A stretch of DNA of 64,000 nucleotides from Emergomyces orientalis (lineage: Eukaryota > Ascomycota > Eurotiomycetes > Onygenales > Ajellomycetaceae), in assembly GCA_002110485.1 (NCBI GenBank), contig MOWL01000070.1, positions 434,001-498,000 on the forward strand, read 5' to 3'. The notes below the pieces were generated by a model. That model had not been told where the DNA came from, ran no database searches, and saw nothing but the letters and a program-made list of their open reading frames with translations. Positions 35,781-47,055 of this stretch are shown here, piece after piece; positions within the stretch are counted from its first letter, which is position 1; every line of letters begins with the position of its first letter. A program made the translations under genes and the position numbers.

Positions 35781-37070
35781 CTACGCCGCTTCTTTCTCCT
35801 TCTCCGTCTGGTTCTCCTTCTCCCGCTTCCTAGCAAGATACCGCTCTCGTGCACTCTGCACATCACTCGTCGTCTTCGAGCTCCTAATCTTCTCTGCCAA
35901 TTCCTTGGCTTTCGCCTCCTTCTCCTCCTCTTCCTTCCGCATCCTCTCCTCCAGTTGCGCAGCCAGCATCTCCGTCTGTCTCGCTCGCTGACCCGCATGG
36001 GCTGAACCAGCAACACCCACACCCCTCCGTCTCGCATCCGCACCCCAGCCAACACCTGAACCAGCCGCCTTATCCACCTCCGCCTCCGCAGGCGCCACTT
36101 TCGTTTTACGAGGCTTCTGCGCAACGTTCAATCCAGCTGTAAGCAGCTGGCGCTTATCAACAACCTGCCCCTCATCATTCAGAATAATATTTGCGCCGCG
36201 CGCATTCAACTCCGCCGCAATCTGCGCCTCGCTCTTCTCCCCTTCCTCTCTTTCTTTCTCCTCTTTCGTCTTCGCCTTCTTCGACGCTTCCTCCTCCATC
36301 TCCGCAGGACGCCTCCTCGCAGCCTCCTCCGCTGCCCGAACCACCTCCCCATGCCTTTTCTCATCCCTCTCAAGCATACTCTTATAAAATCCCACCATCC
36401 CACCCCCTTTCTTCCTCCTCTCCTCTTCCTCCCTCTCCCTCTCCGCCTCCTCCGCCTCTATCCTCCTCGCCTCCTCTTGCTGCGCCTTATACGCCGCTGT
36501 CACAAACTTCTCTTTATCAGCATACTCCTCGCCTTCCGCCTCGCGTTCACGCTGGAGCTGTTTATCTCGCGCGCGCAACTGGTCCCGCTTGCGTATCTCT
36601 GCGCTGCGGAGGAGGGCGGTCATGTATTTAGGCGTTGAGGCTTCTTTGGTAGCGGAGGTTGTGGCGGTAGAGGAAGGTTTGGCGTGGAGGGAGTCGTATA
36701 CGGCATCGTAGTCGTAGATGGATGAATCTAGCGATTCGGCGGTTTGGGCATGTTTTTTGCTGCTATGGAGGCTGGAAAGGTTTGTGTAGTTGTTTATTTG
36801 GGTAGGGAGGTTCTTTCGTTTAGAGGTGGCGGGTCTTTTGGAGGGGGGCCCGTCGTCATTGTTGCTATTGTCGTCGTTGAGGCCACCTATGGCGGAGATT
36901 TCTATGGAGCCGTTGCCTTCTTTTTGGCTGTCTTCTTCGGAATCTGAGTCGAAGATTGTCTTTTTGCGCTTTTGAGGGTTTTTGGTGTTGGTGTTGGCCT
37001 TGGGGAGGGAGAGAGTTTGCGGTTTCTTGTTTGGTAGGTTGAGGCCGTAGGATAGGGTTGGACGTGACAT
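35781..37070 (-). CDS. NSRP1-like coiled-coil nuclear protein (DUF2040 type)
   Basis: The intron-free frame starts at the ATG at 37070 (MSRPTLSYGLNL) and gives 429 residues; the frame is open upstream but that part lies in the spacer and lacks conservation-like content. Features: KKTIFDSDSEEDS acid patch, then the core DSSIYDYDAVYDSLHA and TPKYMTALLRSAEIRKRD, followed by a long Glu/Arg/Lys coiled coil and GGMVGFYKSMLERDEKRH. This order matches the N-terminal domain of nuclear speckle splicing regulatory protein 1. The C-terminal third is charged and low in complexity. Probable role: pre-mRNA splicing; inferred from family only. Confidence 0.85.
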   Translation of the reverse strand: MSRPTLSYGLNLPNKKPQTLSLPKANTNTKNPQKRKKTIFDSDSEEDSQKEGNGSIEISAIGGLNDDNSNNDDGPPSKRPATSKRKNLPTQINNYTNLSSLHSSKKHAQTAESLDSSIYDYDAVYDSLHAKPSSTATTSATKEASTPKYMTALLRSAEIRKRDQLRARDKQLQREREAEGEEYADKEKFVTAAYKAQQEEARRIEAEEAEREREEEERRKKGGGMVGFYKSMLERDEKRHGEVVRAAEEAARRRPAEMEEEASKKAKTKEEKEREEGEKSEAQIAAELNARGANIILNDEGQVVDKRQLLTAGLNVAQKPRKTKVAPAEAEVDKAAGSGVGWGADARRRGVGVAGSAHAGQRARQTEMLAAQLEERMRKEEEEKEAKAKELAEKIRSSKTTSDVQSARERYLARKREKENQTEKEKEAA

Positions 37071-37385
37071 TGTGGGAATTATAGGATGAATAAATGTGAG
37101 CTTAAATCGATATCTCAGATGGATAGATTGGAGTAATAGAGGAACTCTTAGTCCTTTATGCGACTTTGTTCGTTGTATGCCTGAAGAATTCCTTCCTGGA
37201 ATTGATCCATGGGGAAGATATCCCCAGATCACATGACCGTTCTTGCACCTTGGAAACCCCGACTTCGGACACTCGCTCAACAAGCTCCCACTCTTCCACC
37301 CGCTAACTGTAGAAGCAAATAATTCCTATATCCACGCCTCATACACTCACCACTTCAAAAATTTGAACAATAAAGCGCTAAAAAA
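37071..37385. promoter_or_regulatory. Bidirectional promoter of NSRP1-like and TRS20 genes
   Basis: A 315-bp interval between diverging start codons, so both genes must share regulatory DNA. A TCACATGAC E-box-like element is present near 37228. No TATA box is obvious. Confidence 0.6.
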
Positions 37386-38104
37386 ATGTCCTACTACTTC
37401 ACAATCCTCTCCCCCACCGACGTCCCCCTCTTCAGCCACTCCTTCGGCACCTCCAAGGCGGGCGGAGATGGCATCGCCCGCTTCCGCTTTCCAGACAATG
37501 CCCCATATATGAACCAATTCATAGTCCATGCTAGTCTAGACATCGTCGAGGAGCTCCAATGGTCAAACGGCGCTATGTACGTAACATAACCCATAACATA
37601 AACCCCGCCTCCCTGTAGGCGCAAACTCGCGTGCCCGTCCTGGTTCCGCGCACCTCCACTCCGCCCCAGTACACACACACTCAGAGAGAACAGAAAAGCC
37701 TAACGCGCAGCCCCTCTTCACTTCATTCCAGGTACCTAAAACACATCGACACCTACCCTCCAACCTCTGCCTACGTCTCCGCCTTCCTCACCGGCTCTGG
37801 CGCCCGCTTCCTCCTCCTCCACCAGCCCCCGCAACCCGCATCATCATCGACAACAGGAGTAGGGGGAACATCCAGCCCACTGTCCGCCTCTGCAGTCTCC
37901 ACGACGTCATCACGGGCCTCCTCCTCGTCTGTAGCCAATAACCCTACCTCGCCGCAGACGGAGGAGGCCATCCGACAGTTCATGAATGAGGTATATGAGA
38001 ACTGGGTAAAGACGGTTATGAGTCCGTTTTATAGGCGGGGTATGGAAATTACGAGTCCTGTTTTTAGGGGGAGGGTGGTGGCGGCGGGGAGGAAGTGGTT
38101 ATGA
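37386..38104 (+). CDS. TRS20: TRAPP complex subunit Trs20/TRAPPC2 (sedlin)
   Basis: Exons 37386-37576 and 37732-38104 (intron 155 bp, splitting a Met codon) give 187 residues. The longin-like fold is clear: MSYYFTILSPTDVPLF, NQFIVHASLDIVEELQW, then LKHIDTYPPTSAYVSAFLTG, RFLLLH and QTEEAIRQFMNEVYENWVKTVMSPFY. Sedlin is normally about 140 residues; here roughly 45 extra Ser/Thr/Pro/Gly residues are inserted between RFLLLHQ and PQTEEAI. The protein is a core subunit of the TRAPP tethering complexes in ER-to-Golgi traffic and autophagy. Confidence 0.93.
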
Positions 38105-38955
38105 TTGCTTTCCTTGCGTTTTACTTTATTTATTTATTTTTCTGCCAATTCTTATGCTCTCTTGGGTTTGTAAGGGCGTTGGAGCATTTCAGTTTGAATT
38201 TGTCTGTTTGGGATGGCGTGACTTGGTCTTCTGGAATCTCAGATTTTCTTTTCGAATAAGGAGGACACATAGAATAGCGCCCGTCATCGAGGATGGAAGG
38301 GAAGCTGATGTTTGGTATGCTGGTCCATAGATTACATATGTTTTATGATACCCAAGTTATTTATATTTGATAATAAAGTGTTAGATAGCCATTCCCGTTG
38401 CTCCTAGCCGGCCGTTTCTTCCACTAGTAAGAATACTTGACTTAATCAAATAATGATCAAGCCATCGAACCGCGAATGGCTGCTTAAGGGGTTGTCTGGT
38501 ATAGTATGTACAGTACAAACGACATCTCAAAAATCCCAATACGGAAAAGTGAAACGCAAGGATGTACTAGGTAGCCCAGAAAGCGAAGGGACGGCGACAT
38601 GGTAAAAAAGTAAAATAAATATTTTAAAGAGGAAAAAACTGATAGAGGCGGCCTCCGGATAACGTACACAGGTATATATTAAAAACAGTCACTCTGTGAA
38701 ATCAAAGCCTGGAGAAGGGTACTGAGGAGACCGGACATACTAATAACGAACGATTCTGAATATCCCGAAAACGATGTAACTGCCCAACAAAACAAATTAT
38801 CCGCTCCCCAAAAACAAACAAAATGGAAGGGGAAAAACCGGTAAGAAAAGCGCCTGACAACGCCAGCCTCCAATAACACGCTAAAACCGCAGGTGCAGGT
38901 TCAAGAACGGAGTATGAGATTTCACAAAACAAAAATGTCCTATATTTCTCCCTTT
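38105..38955. other. Convergent spacer between TRS20 and the FAR1-isochorismatase gene
   Basis: About 850 bp of 3' flanking DNA for two converging genes. A/T runs are present, no gene was recognised. Confidence 0.5.
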
Positions 38956-40306
38956 TTACGGGGCGACACCCGACATTTGCGGTGCTAGCTTTTTCACGGT
39001 TACGGCTTTGAAGTTCTCAACGGCCTGTACCATATCCTCAAGTTTTGTAGTCGCTCCAAAAACACCGCCTTCCATCTTCACGGAGTCAACAGCGCTCATA
39101 TGGAGTGATGGATCAGCCGCAGACGTGCCATCTTCGAGCAAGATACAGTCGAAGCCTCTGTCATTTGCCTCTCTCATGGTGGTGGAAACGCAACCATCCG
39201 TGGTCACACCTGCAAGAACAAGGTTTTTGATCCCTTTATTCCGCAGCAATAGTTCAAAATCGGTGTATGTGAACGCGCCCTTGCCTGGTTTGTCGATAAT
39301 GGGCTCGCCCATGGTAGGATATAGTTCCGGGATAATGTCATGTCCTGGCTCTCCGCGGATGAGAAGGCGACCTAGGGGTCCATCTGAACCTATACCCATG
39401 CCGGAAGGGTTATTTTTAGAGCGGAAGCTTTCCCGGTTGGAAACGCTGGAGAGATCCGAACGGTGGCCTGTATATATATGGTAAGTGGCCCGTTTTAAGC
39501 GCTCAAAACATTGCAGATGAAAATATATACCTTCACGTGTATGGTAGACAGGGAAGCCGGCTGAGCGGAAAGCATCAAGTAATCGCTGTAATTTAGGAAT
39601 AAGAAGTTGTGCTGGCGTGATGTCATACCCTTGGTACGCCATATATCCCCCTGGCGAACAAACTGCATGTGAACATCGCAGTCAGATTATTGCTTCATGT
39701 ATGTAATTACTTGGAATTAGAATAAAAAAACGTACAATCACGCTGCATATCAATAATCACAAGTGCAGTTGTAAATGGAGTAAATGTCGCATCATGAGGC
39801 CAGTCATATGGAGTGGCTGTAACTTGGCCCTTCTTTGCCTTAGGATGAGGATTCTGCCGGGGCTTTTCCACTATCGGCCCGTGATTGTGGGTAGGGTTTA
39901 AAACTGTCAGTGTCCAGATACCTGGATGTCCTGCAGCAACGAGCATGAAGGGGCAATCCATGAGTCGTGAGGTCCGCCTCCGTTTCCGCGTTTCTTCAGT
40001 GAGCCCGTTTCTGGGTCGGTACTGGCCACCGCGATCGCATCGCAACCACACTTTTGCGACTCTGCCTGGTTTTTTCTCCGTAGGTGTACTAGATGACTTT
40101 ACAACAATGTTATAGCCATGCGCTTTGCCGTGCGCCTGCACAGCGGCAAGCAACGATGCTCTATCAGGATAAGTCCCTTCCTGAGGAGGTATAAGCTCCA
40201 TAGACAAATCGGGAAGATCCTGAAGGTCGCTGGGAGCATCGAGATTCAAGTCTGATGAATCGGCCATGGTATCGGAAACTGGCAGAGGCACCAGTGAAAC
40301 TGCCAT
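38956..40306 (-). CDS. FAR1-like zinc domain fused to isochorismatase-family hydrolase
   Basis: Exons 39736-40306, 39531-39662 and 38956-39467 (introns 73 and 63 bp) give 404 residues from the ATG at 40306, or 391 from the ATG at 40267. Residues about 48-145 form a FAR1/WRKY-GCM1-like zinc module: WLRCDRGG (C90), basic RKRRRTSR, DCPF (C118), and THNHG (H140, H142). Residues about 178-395 form an isochorismatase-like hydrolase. The catalytic triad is visible: D186 (VIIDMQRDF), K297 (GKGAF) and C327 (TTDGCVSTT). Related enzymes hydrolyse amides such as N-carbamoylsarcosine, biuret or ureidoacrylate, or isochorismate; which one applies cannot be told. Introns fall only in the hydrolase half. The combination suggests a DNA-binding protein with a metabolic or sensor domain, but this is inference. 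Confidence 0.85.
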
Positions 40307-41314
40307 CCACGCGATGTTAGTAATATTCCCATGATCAAATTCTTATGGAGGCAGGATAATAAAAATCCAGTGGAGGTAAACAAAGAGTGGAATCAAGTGC
40401 GTGGCAGCAAAAATATAGATGATAGCGAGCCTGAGGATTAGTGTGCGTGGACATAATACGGAGGCTGGGGACAATGGGCACAGGCTTGAAAGGGAGACAG
40501 GAGGCAATGGGAAGCTGCAGGCCTAAATGCCGGACATAGCAGAACAGCAATACCAGGAAAATATGGAAATAACAAGCATGGGGTAGCTGGCGGGCATACC
40601 GAGATACTAAGATACTACTGTGGGCGCGGGACCTGTGGTGGCGTGGAGTTGTTGGGCTTCTGCGGAGAAGTCTGATATGTGCACGTCGCGATGGGTTTGC
40701 GGGCCATGACCTCAGGGGAGGGGCCGGTCATGTGATTGTTTGATTAGTCAGTGCCTGCTCTGGGTTTAGGTAGCGAATGACAAACTTCCAGTGCTTCTAT
40801 TTATGGACTAGCGTGCGTTGTCATGGATCCCCTGAGACAGGTTACGTAATCACAGGGTGCAAACAATCAACACCCGGAGTCTCGTCCTCAAACACCCATA
40901 ACAACAAACGACGACTCCGACGACAACGACATCATCTACCGACCACCAGCGACATCGACAACTATAACCGACTACGACGACATTCGACGGGGTTTTGGTA
41001 CACCCCAAAGGTAAGTTATATCCTCTATCAGTTTACGCGCACTTCGCTACGACAGGCCGGAGATATACGTTGCCCTTAAAGATAGATCATACCATCAGCG
41101 ATATCTTAGTCCATCGGTTTCAGGATCCCTCCCCCTTGGTACTGGCACATATTACAGCAAAATTCAACAGGCGAATAATTCCGTGACATCGTGATTGGGC
41201 CCTGGGAGTCTGGACGACACTTTTCTGTCTTTCACACTTTGCGCATTCATTACCTACGACCCCAGCTACGACCATCTGCACCTCCAACTTCCAGGACTTT
41301 ATTAGGCAACGAGG
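40307..41314. promoter_or_regulatory. Divergent promoter region between FAR1-isochorismatase and nudE
   Basis: About 1 kb between diverging starts. The part near nudE (40860-41310) is C/A-rich and looks like a long 5' leader, perhaps with an intron (GTAAGT at 41011). No further gene was supported. Confidence 0.45.
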
Positions 41315-43145
41315 ATGCCTTTGCCTGATGAACCTCCATCCTCGCCACCAAATGCTTCCACGTCCGCACAAGATGCTATTGCCTATTATAAAAAACAGTA
41401 TGAACAGCTGGAAGCTGAACTCGCCGACTTCCAATCTTCCAGTCGGGAACTGGAAACTGAGTTAGAGAAGGATATTGAGGCATCAGAGAGGAGGGAGAGG
41501 AAGTTGAAGGAAAAATTAGAAAGTGCGGGATATGAAGCAGAGGAATGGAAGGCAAGTAGATAGTCTTTTTGTTGTATGTACCAGGCGATTTGCGGTGTCG
41601 CTAACTTTTGTACAGGCGAAATATAAACAAGCCAAGACGGAAGCGAACTCTGCGCAGAGTGCCCTTCAAAAGGAGATTACAACACTACGAGATGGAAATC
41701 GAACTTTGCAGCTGAAGCTCAGGGATATCGAGGTGGCAAACGATGACTTTGAGCGTCAAGCGCGCAACACAACGTCTTCTTTGGAGGATCTAGAATCAAA
41801 GTACAACGTGTCCATAGAACGTGGTGTTCTGCTCGAAGAAGAGATAAAAAACGGAGAGCAGGAGCGGGAAGCCTTGCGCATTGAAAATCAGCGTCTCCGG
41901 GACGAATTGTCGGATCTCAAAATTGAGGCGCACATTATCCAGGAGAAGCTTCGGAAGGCCGAACTTTTGCTTAAGCAAAAGAACAACTTTATGCCTCTAA
42001 CCCCAGGCCTTCCAGTGCCCCATACCCCCGATGTTTCCGAACATTCCCCTGCTACCACAGCCTCTTCGCCAACCATTGCGACTCCACCTACAAAGTCTGT
42101 TTCATCTGTTGCATCTGATACCCAAACACCGCCTTCACCGCCATTCTCCGATTCATCATATACTCTTGCAAAAGCAACAACCACCCCTTCAATACCGCGA
42201 CCCCGAGTCTCTATTTCGGAATCGGTTTCGAGACCGTCATATCCATCATCCAGGACGAGACACTCTCGGGGACCCTCCATACCGACCAGCAATGGCAATT
42301 CAACTCCATCTGTCACTTCTCGTCGCTCTATGACACGGTCCAACCCTACACAGCAACCAGCAGGGCTGCCAAGGTCTGGTTCTCTTTATCAAATTCGAGG
42401 ACTCATTGGCAAAATGCAGAAGCTTGAGGAGCGAGTACAGTCTGCAAGATCAAGACTTCCTGCGCCAGTTGAGACCCCTCCAAAAGTATCTCCCCGGACG
42501 AACTCAGCCTTGGGCCAGAACTACATTCCATCTTCAGTGACTATCAGGAGAGTTTCCAGAAAACGAACAAGTGGAAGTGTTGCCAGCTCTCGTGACGGAG
42601 AATCCACACCATCTCACATTCCAGCTGGAAGAAGGTCTTTCGGCCTCAACCAAGGGACCCCAACTCGTTCCGTCCAGAGTGAAAGCAGACCCAGCAGCAG
42701 AGCCAGTGTATCCAGCCGCACTTCAACTAGCCAATTACCCGTTTCTTCAAGCTCAATTCCTCAACCTCGCTCCGAGAGCAGACAAAGTCTCACGGGTTCA
42801 CGAACACCGCTTGGTCATTATTCCACCAACCCGACAACGGAGAGTCGACGGCCCCGTTCATCTCTTAGTAATTATAGCCATTCAATCAACATGGGACATA
42901 TTGATGAGAATGAAGACATTACAACCCCTACACCACGGCGCAGTACATTCAATAAGGGCGATTACCAAATTTCAGGCATACCCACTCCCGGAGGCTTAAA
43001 GAAAAGGGAATCGGCAGGGCATGTCAACCCTCCCTCCATGTTACCTGCGCCCCGTCGCATTAGCTCCGGTCTCGATCGACGAGATGGGGATATGGGCCCT
43101 CCAGAGAGGAAAAATAAACTGAACGAAGTAGGCGAAAGTTATTAG
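41315..43145 (+). CDS. nudE: Nuclear distribution protein NudE (dynein/LIS1 partner)
   Basis: Exons 41315-41551 and 41616-43145 give 588 residues. The intron is a 64-bp GC-AG intron (GCAAGT donor, GCTAAC branch site, TACAG acceptor); using the nearby GT would put a stop into the frame. Residues about 20-200 are a long coiled coil with the conserved AYYKKQYEQLEAELADFQ and LRKAELLLKQKN elements of NudE/Ndel1. The rest is Ser/Pro/Thr-rich and disordered, with GLIGKMQKLEERVQSARSRL as a short conserved helix. NudE links NudF/LIS1 to cytoplasmic dynein and is needed for nuclear migration in hyphae. Confidence 0.94.
41552..41615 (+). other. GC-AG intron in nudE
   Basis: The donor is GCAAGT preceded by AAG, and the acceptor is TACAG with a GCTAAC branch site close upstream. 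It keeps frame between EEWK and AKYKQAK; no GT donor in the region does. Confidence 0.85.
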
Positions 43146-46100
43146 CGCTCTCCATTCCATTCGCACATCGTACTCTTATCTCTCCATTCTACTTCTCTCT
43201 TGCTTTGCTTGCATCTAGCATGACAACATTATACATACATATTTGTTTGATATCCATCTTCTTTGATTCACGGTTACGGTTCTTATGATATTTTACGGCG
43301 GCATTATTCTCGGGGTGCCTTGGTGAAATTTTTCGAGGTCTTTTGATTGGTTTTTTTCTTCCTGTCCTTCGTTTTCCCTACTTATCTTTTCGTTTCCTTT
43401 GCGTCGGGATTATATTGTCGGCTTTTTCTCTTTCAATGTTATCCTGAAACGGCAATATAATACGGGATAAAGCATTTGTTTACCCCTTCTATATCGCTTC
43501 CTCCCAAGCACCTTCTTTTCAGCTTTTAAGGGGATCTGTCACCTATCCATTTTTAGATATTGCTTTTCTCGATATTTTCCCCTTCTGCTTAACGATTGTT
43601 TATCTGCTAAACCATGACACATTACTGAACTTTCTTCCCTGTATTCTTTCTTGTTTTCCTTTCTTAGTTCCTGCTTTTTTATGACGTTCTGTTGACGTTT
43701 TGTTATATACCTCATCAATCTATGTACCTACCTACTTACCTACCTACCTACTTACCTTAACTATTCTACGCCTGGCCGTATCCTATCTATAGCTATATAA
43801 GCTCGCTCGCTCGCTTCTGTGGAACTTTTTTTTTTTTTTCCTTTGTGTTTCTTTCTCTAAAATGTGGCCCAATATGACTTGTTCGTATTCTTGCATGAAA
43901 ATTATTTTCACAGAGGAAAACTTAAGACCATTGGTATTATACATTTGCCGAGAAGAAAGAAAACTTAATAGTTGTTTCTCTCTCTCGAAACTCATTTCCA
44001 ATTGCATTCTTGTAGATTTTCGTCTACTTTTGGTATACTCTGGAGGTGACTGGGATTCTTCTCTATTAATGTGTTAGCCAACGTCTCCGCATTAGCTCAT
44101 TTAACCGTAGTGGCAACCTAACGCGTTCAACATATCCTACTCTTTAACAGTGACCCTGTATCAATCATTTTGCTTACTGTCAATCAATATTTCGCAAAAT
44201 CTTATTTTCCTTTCCCTTTAAGTTTTCGCGTTTGTGCTCCCTATCTATTCCAGCTCAACCGAAACTGCATGGAAAGGTGCCTAGGGCTTCTCAGCCAACT
44301 ACTCTAGTTTCTTACCCTGAGATCACTCGCTAAATTGGATGTGGATCATGATTTCCAAACAGACAAACCTCAAACTTCCTGAAATTGATGTAACAAAATT
44401 TCAGGAATTGGATACATTTCAGGGCAGTCAAGGTTGCAAGCGCTCTTAGCTTGGTTGAGTATTAAAGAGAGTGCACGGAAACGCGTTTTGAAAAAATACC
44501 TAATCGCATATCAGATTCCGTCCAGCGCTATCGTGGGTTGTTGTGCTCGTTCGGGTTGTTGGATGGTTTGAGTTATTTGGAACCGAAGGATCTTAAGGCA
44601 CGCGGGGCTTTGGCTTTGACAGCAACAAGCAGGGGGAGGGACGTGAGGTGAAAAGATCTTATGAGGCATCGCCAAGCCATAGAAAAAGCGAAGTTCTTTT
44701 CTTACCCACTCACTGGCCTGGGAGGTGCCATTTTCATAATTATTGATTTAAATCTTTCCCCAATACTACGTCGGATACTCATTTGTATTGATTTGTTTCC
44801 CATCCACATAGAAGCAATATACTAGTATAAAGGCTGAAAAAGATCAATTATTTCAGTACATACCAAGAGTAATAATTATTCTTGACATTTTTATTGATTT
44901 AAGGATAAATGAGGAACAGGAGAAATAATGGATAGTAGTATAGCAGTATAAACCGGTGCGACAATTGTAGATGACCAGAACAGGTGGTTTGTCATGTGCA
45001 GGTATTCCCAGCCACGGGCCGTCTGCGGGTGACCCAAGAAGCTTAAAATGACGACAACCAATGAAACCCACTTTGATTCTGCGATGTGGGGCCGATCTTG
45101 GTTCGCGTCAGCCCTATGAATAGGAGGAACAAAGCATTTTCACCCATGATTTTACGTATACAACCCTGGACATCAGCCTCTTGATATTTGGGAGATAGCT
45201 TGGCCAGTCTCGTAGCTATAGATAAACGGTCACAGTAATTCTCAAAACAAAACCTGGTGGAAAAGGGGGGGATTTCAAATGGCCGAAAAGCGAAAACTCT
45301 GAATACAAATCATGCGGGGCATTGAATAAGAAGAGGTGGCTCGAAATGTTTCACAACAGAAAATATCATCCTCACTTCTGCGGAAACCTCTACCTCAAAT
45401 CATCCCTTCACTGGAAGAAACACACGTAAGTGGATTGGGGACAGGAGGAAAATGTCACGGTTTCTTTCCCGAACATTACCACAATGCCAGTTTTCAGTCT
45501 CTCATGCTAATATAAAGCCTCCTATACATTTATTGAGAAGTATTTGCAACGTGGAAGCAACTAATCCGTATCGATCTGTCCACTTTGCCACCCAGAGAGC
45601 AGAAAATTGGGAAACAATCTCATTTCCACGTGAGCGGCATCGGCAAATGCAACGATACGTACGGCAGGCTACACCGACCAACAGCGCCGATGCCGAATCG
45701 GCAGTGGGTCCCGTGACTTTGGGTGCAATCTGTTGGGGGATGCAAACAGGACAAACGAGACAAATGCGGCCAATCAGGAATGTTGCATCTAGCGCCGTTG
45801 GCTGTTGTGGTGGGGACAGCGTCATTTTTTTGCGCGTGGGGACACTCAACAACTCCGGCCTGGGCGCCCAGGGGAAAGTTGGGGATGGAAATGGGAGGAG
45901 CAGCAAAGGATTTTTTCTGTCTTCATTTTTTCCAGCGTTTTCCCCAGGGAAGCGAAAGCTGCCTGGAAAATAGCACAAAATGCAGAAATCCCTTCTCGAT
46001 ATGAATGTGACTGATATGCACCGTTTCGATACGGTTTGTGCCACAAGGTGCGATCTTTTCTGCCTTGGTGGGGAGCTACGGATGATGATGGTTGTTTTGG

Positions 46101-47055
46101 GGCTGGAATCGAATGGTCCAAGTTTTGGTGAAGATGTTCCTAGCCCGAAGAGGGAAGATTTCAAGGGGCGAAAGGGCAAGTTCAAAAAACCTAACTTGGC
46201 TTTGGCTTGGATGGGGGAATTGAAATACCAGAAATACAAACAATACAAGGAACAGATCTGCTAGATGGAGAATTCGACGACGTTCACAAATGAATAGTTT
46301 ATAACACTCTGTGTAGCTATATATGGATGGTGCGCGGAAGAACACTGAGCTTTTTTGTATGGAAACTTTCCAGGCCAAGCTGAAACGGCTGGTAACCGCT
46401 CAACCCAATTTTTGTATTGATAAGCGCCAAAGGTACCCCCCGCAGAAATTATGCGGAAGAGTACTGCCCCGAAAACGAGCTCTGTACAAATCTTACATGT
46501 CCAGCCCTTGGATCAGCAATCCAACCTTCCCTGTCTGCGTCTCTTCGCTTTTTTTTTTTTTTTTCTTCTTCTTCCGCTGCTTTTCTGTCTCCCTTTTTCA
46601 ACTTCACTCTTCACTCTTCATTCTTCTTCTTCCTGGTGAGATTTATTTTATCCTCCCAGTTAATTTCCTCCTTTCTCTCCCTCTCTCTGCCTCTCTCGTC
46701 TCTCCTTCATTCGTTGAGGGCCTCCTATCTATCCCCCCTAAACCCTCTTTAACCCTTTTTCTCGGTCTGATTTGTCTTGTCAATGCGCACTGTAAGGGAT
46801 CAGGCGTTGAGTTGCTAGACCTGTTGGGTTTTCCTTTTTATTTCCTAATATATCTTCCTTCTCAATAACCGCCTTTACCGTCGACAAAACACGGAAAAGG
46901 AAGAAGAAAAGAGTGACAGGTGAACGGGAATCGACAAAACCCCCCCTCTCCCTCTCTCATAAATCGATCCAGTTCCCTATTTACCTGCCTATAATAGCTC
47001 GCTGTTTCCATTCGTTCCATGAATAGTTGGAAATAATACGATTTACACCTTCATC
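43146..47055. promoter_or_regulatory. Long spacer holding nudE 3' end and ACC1 upstream region
   Basis: The 3.9-kb interval has pyrimidine-rich stretches near 43360-43700 and 46540-46720, the latter being a likely core promoter or leader tract for ACC1. Simple repeats occur at 43724-43757 and 43800-43816. Overlapping frames on both strands at 45452-46248 (up to 248 codons, minus strand) have no domains and are probably chance frames in leader DNA. Confidence 0.5.
43724..43757. repeat. TACC tetranucleotide repeat
   Basis: Imperfect tandem TACC/TACT units, about 34 bp, in the nudE 3' flank. A GCTC repeat follows near 43800. Confidence 0.75.

Noticed and set aside
45502..46248. 248-codon minus-strand frame upstream of ACC1
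   Set aside because: It has no domain or compositional sign of coding, is overlapped by another frame on the plus strand and lies where the ACC1 promoter or leader is expected. Kept only as a question in the findings.
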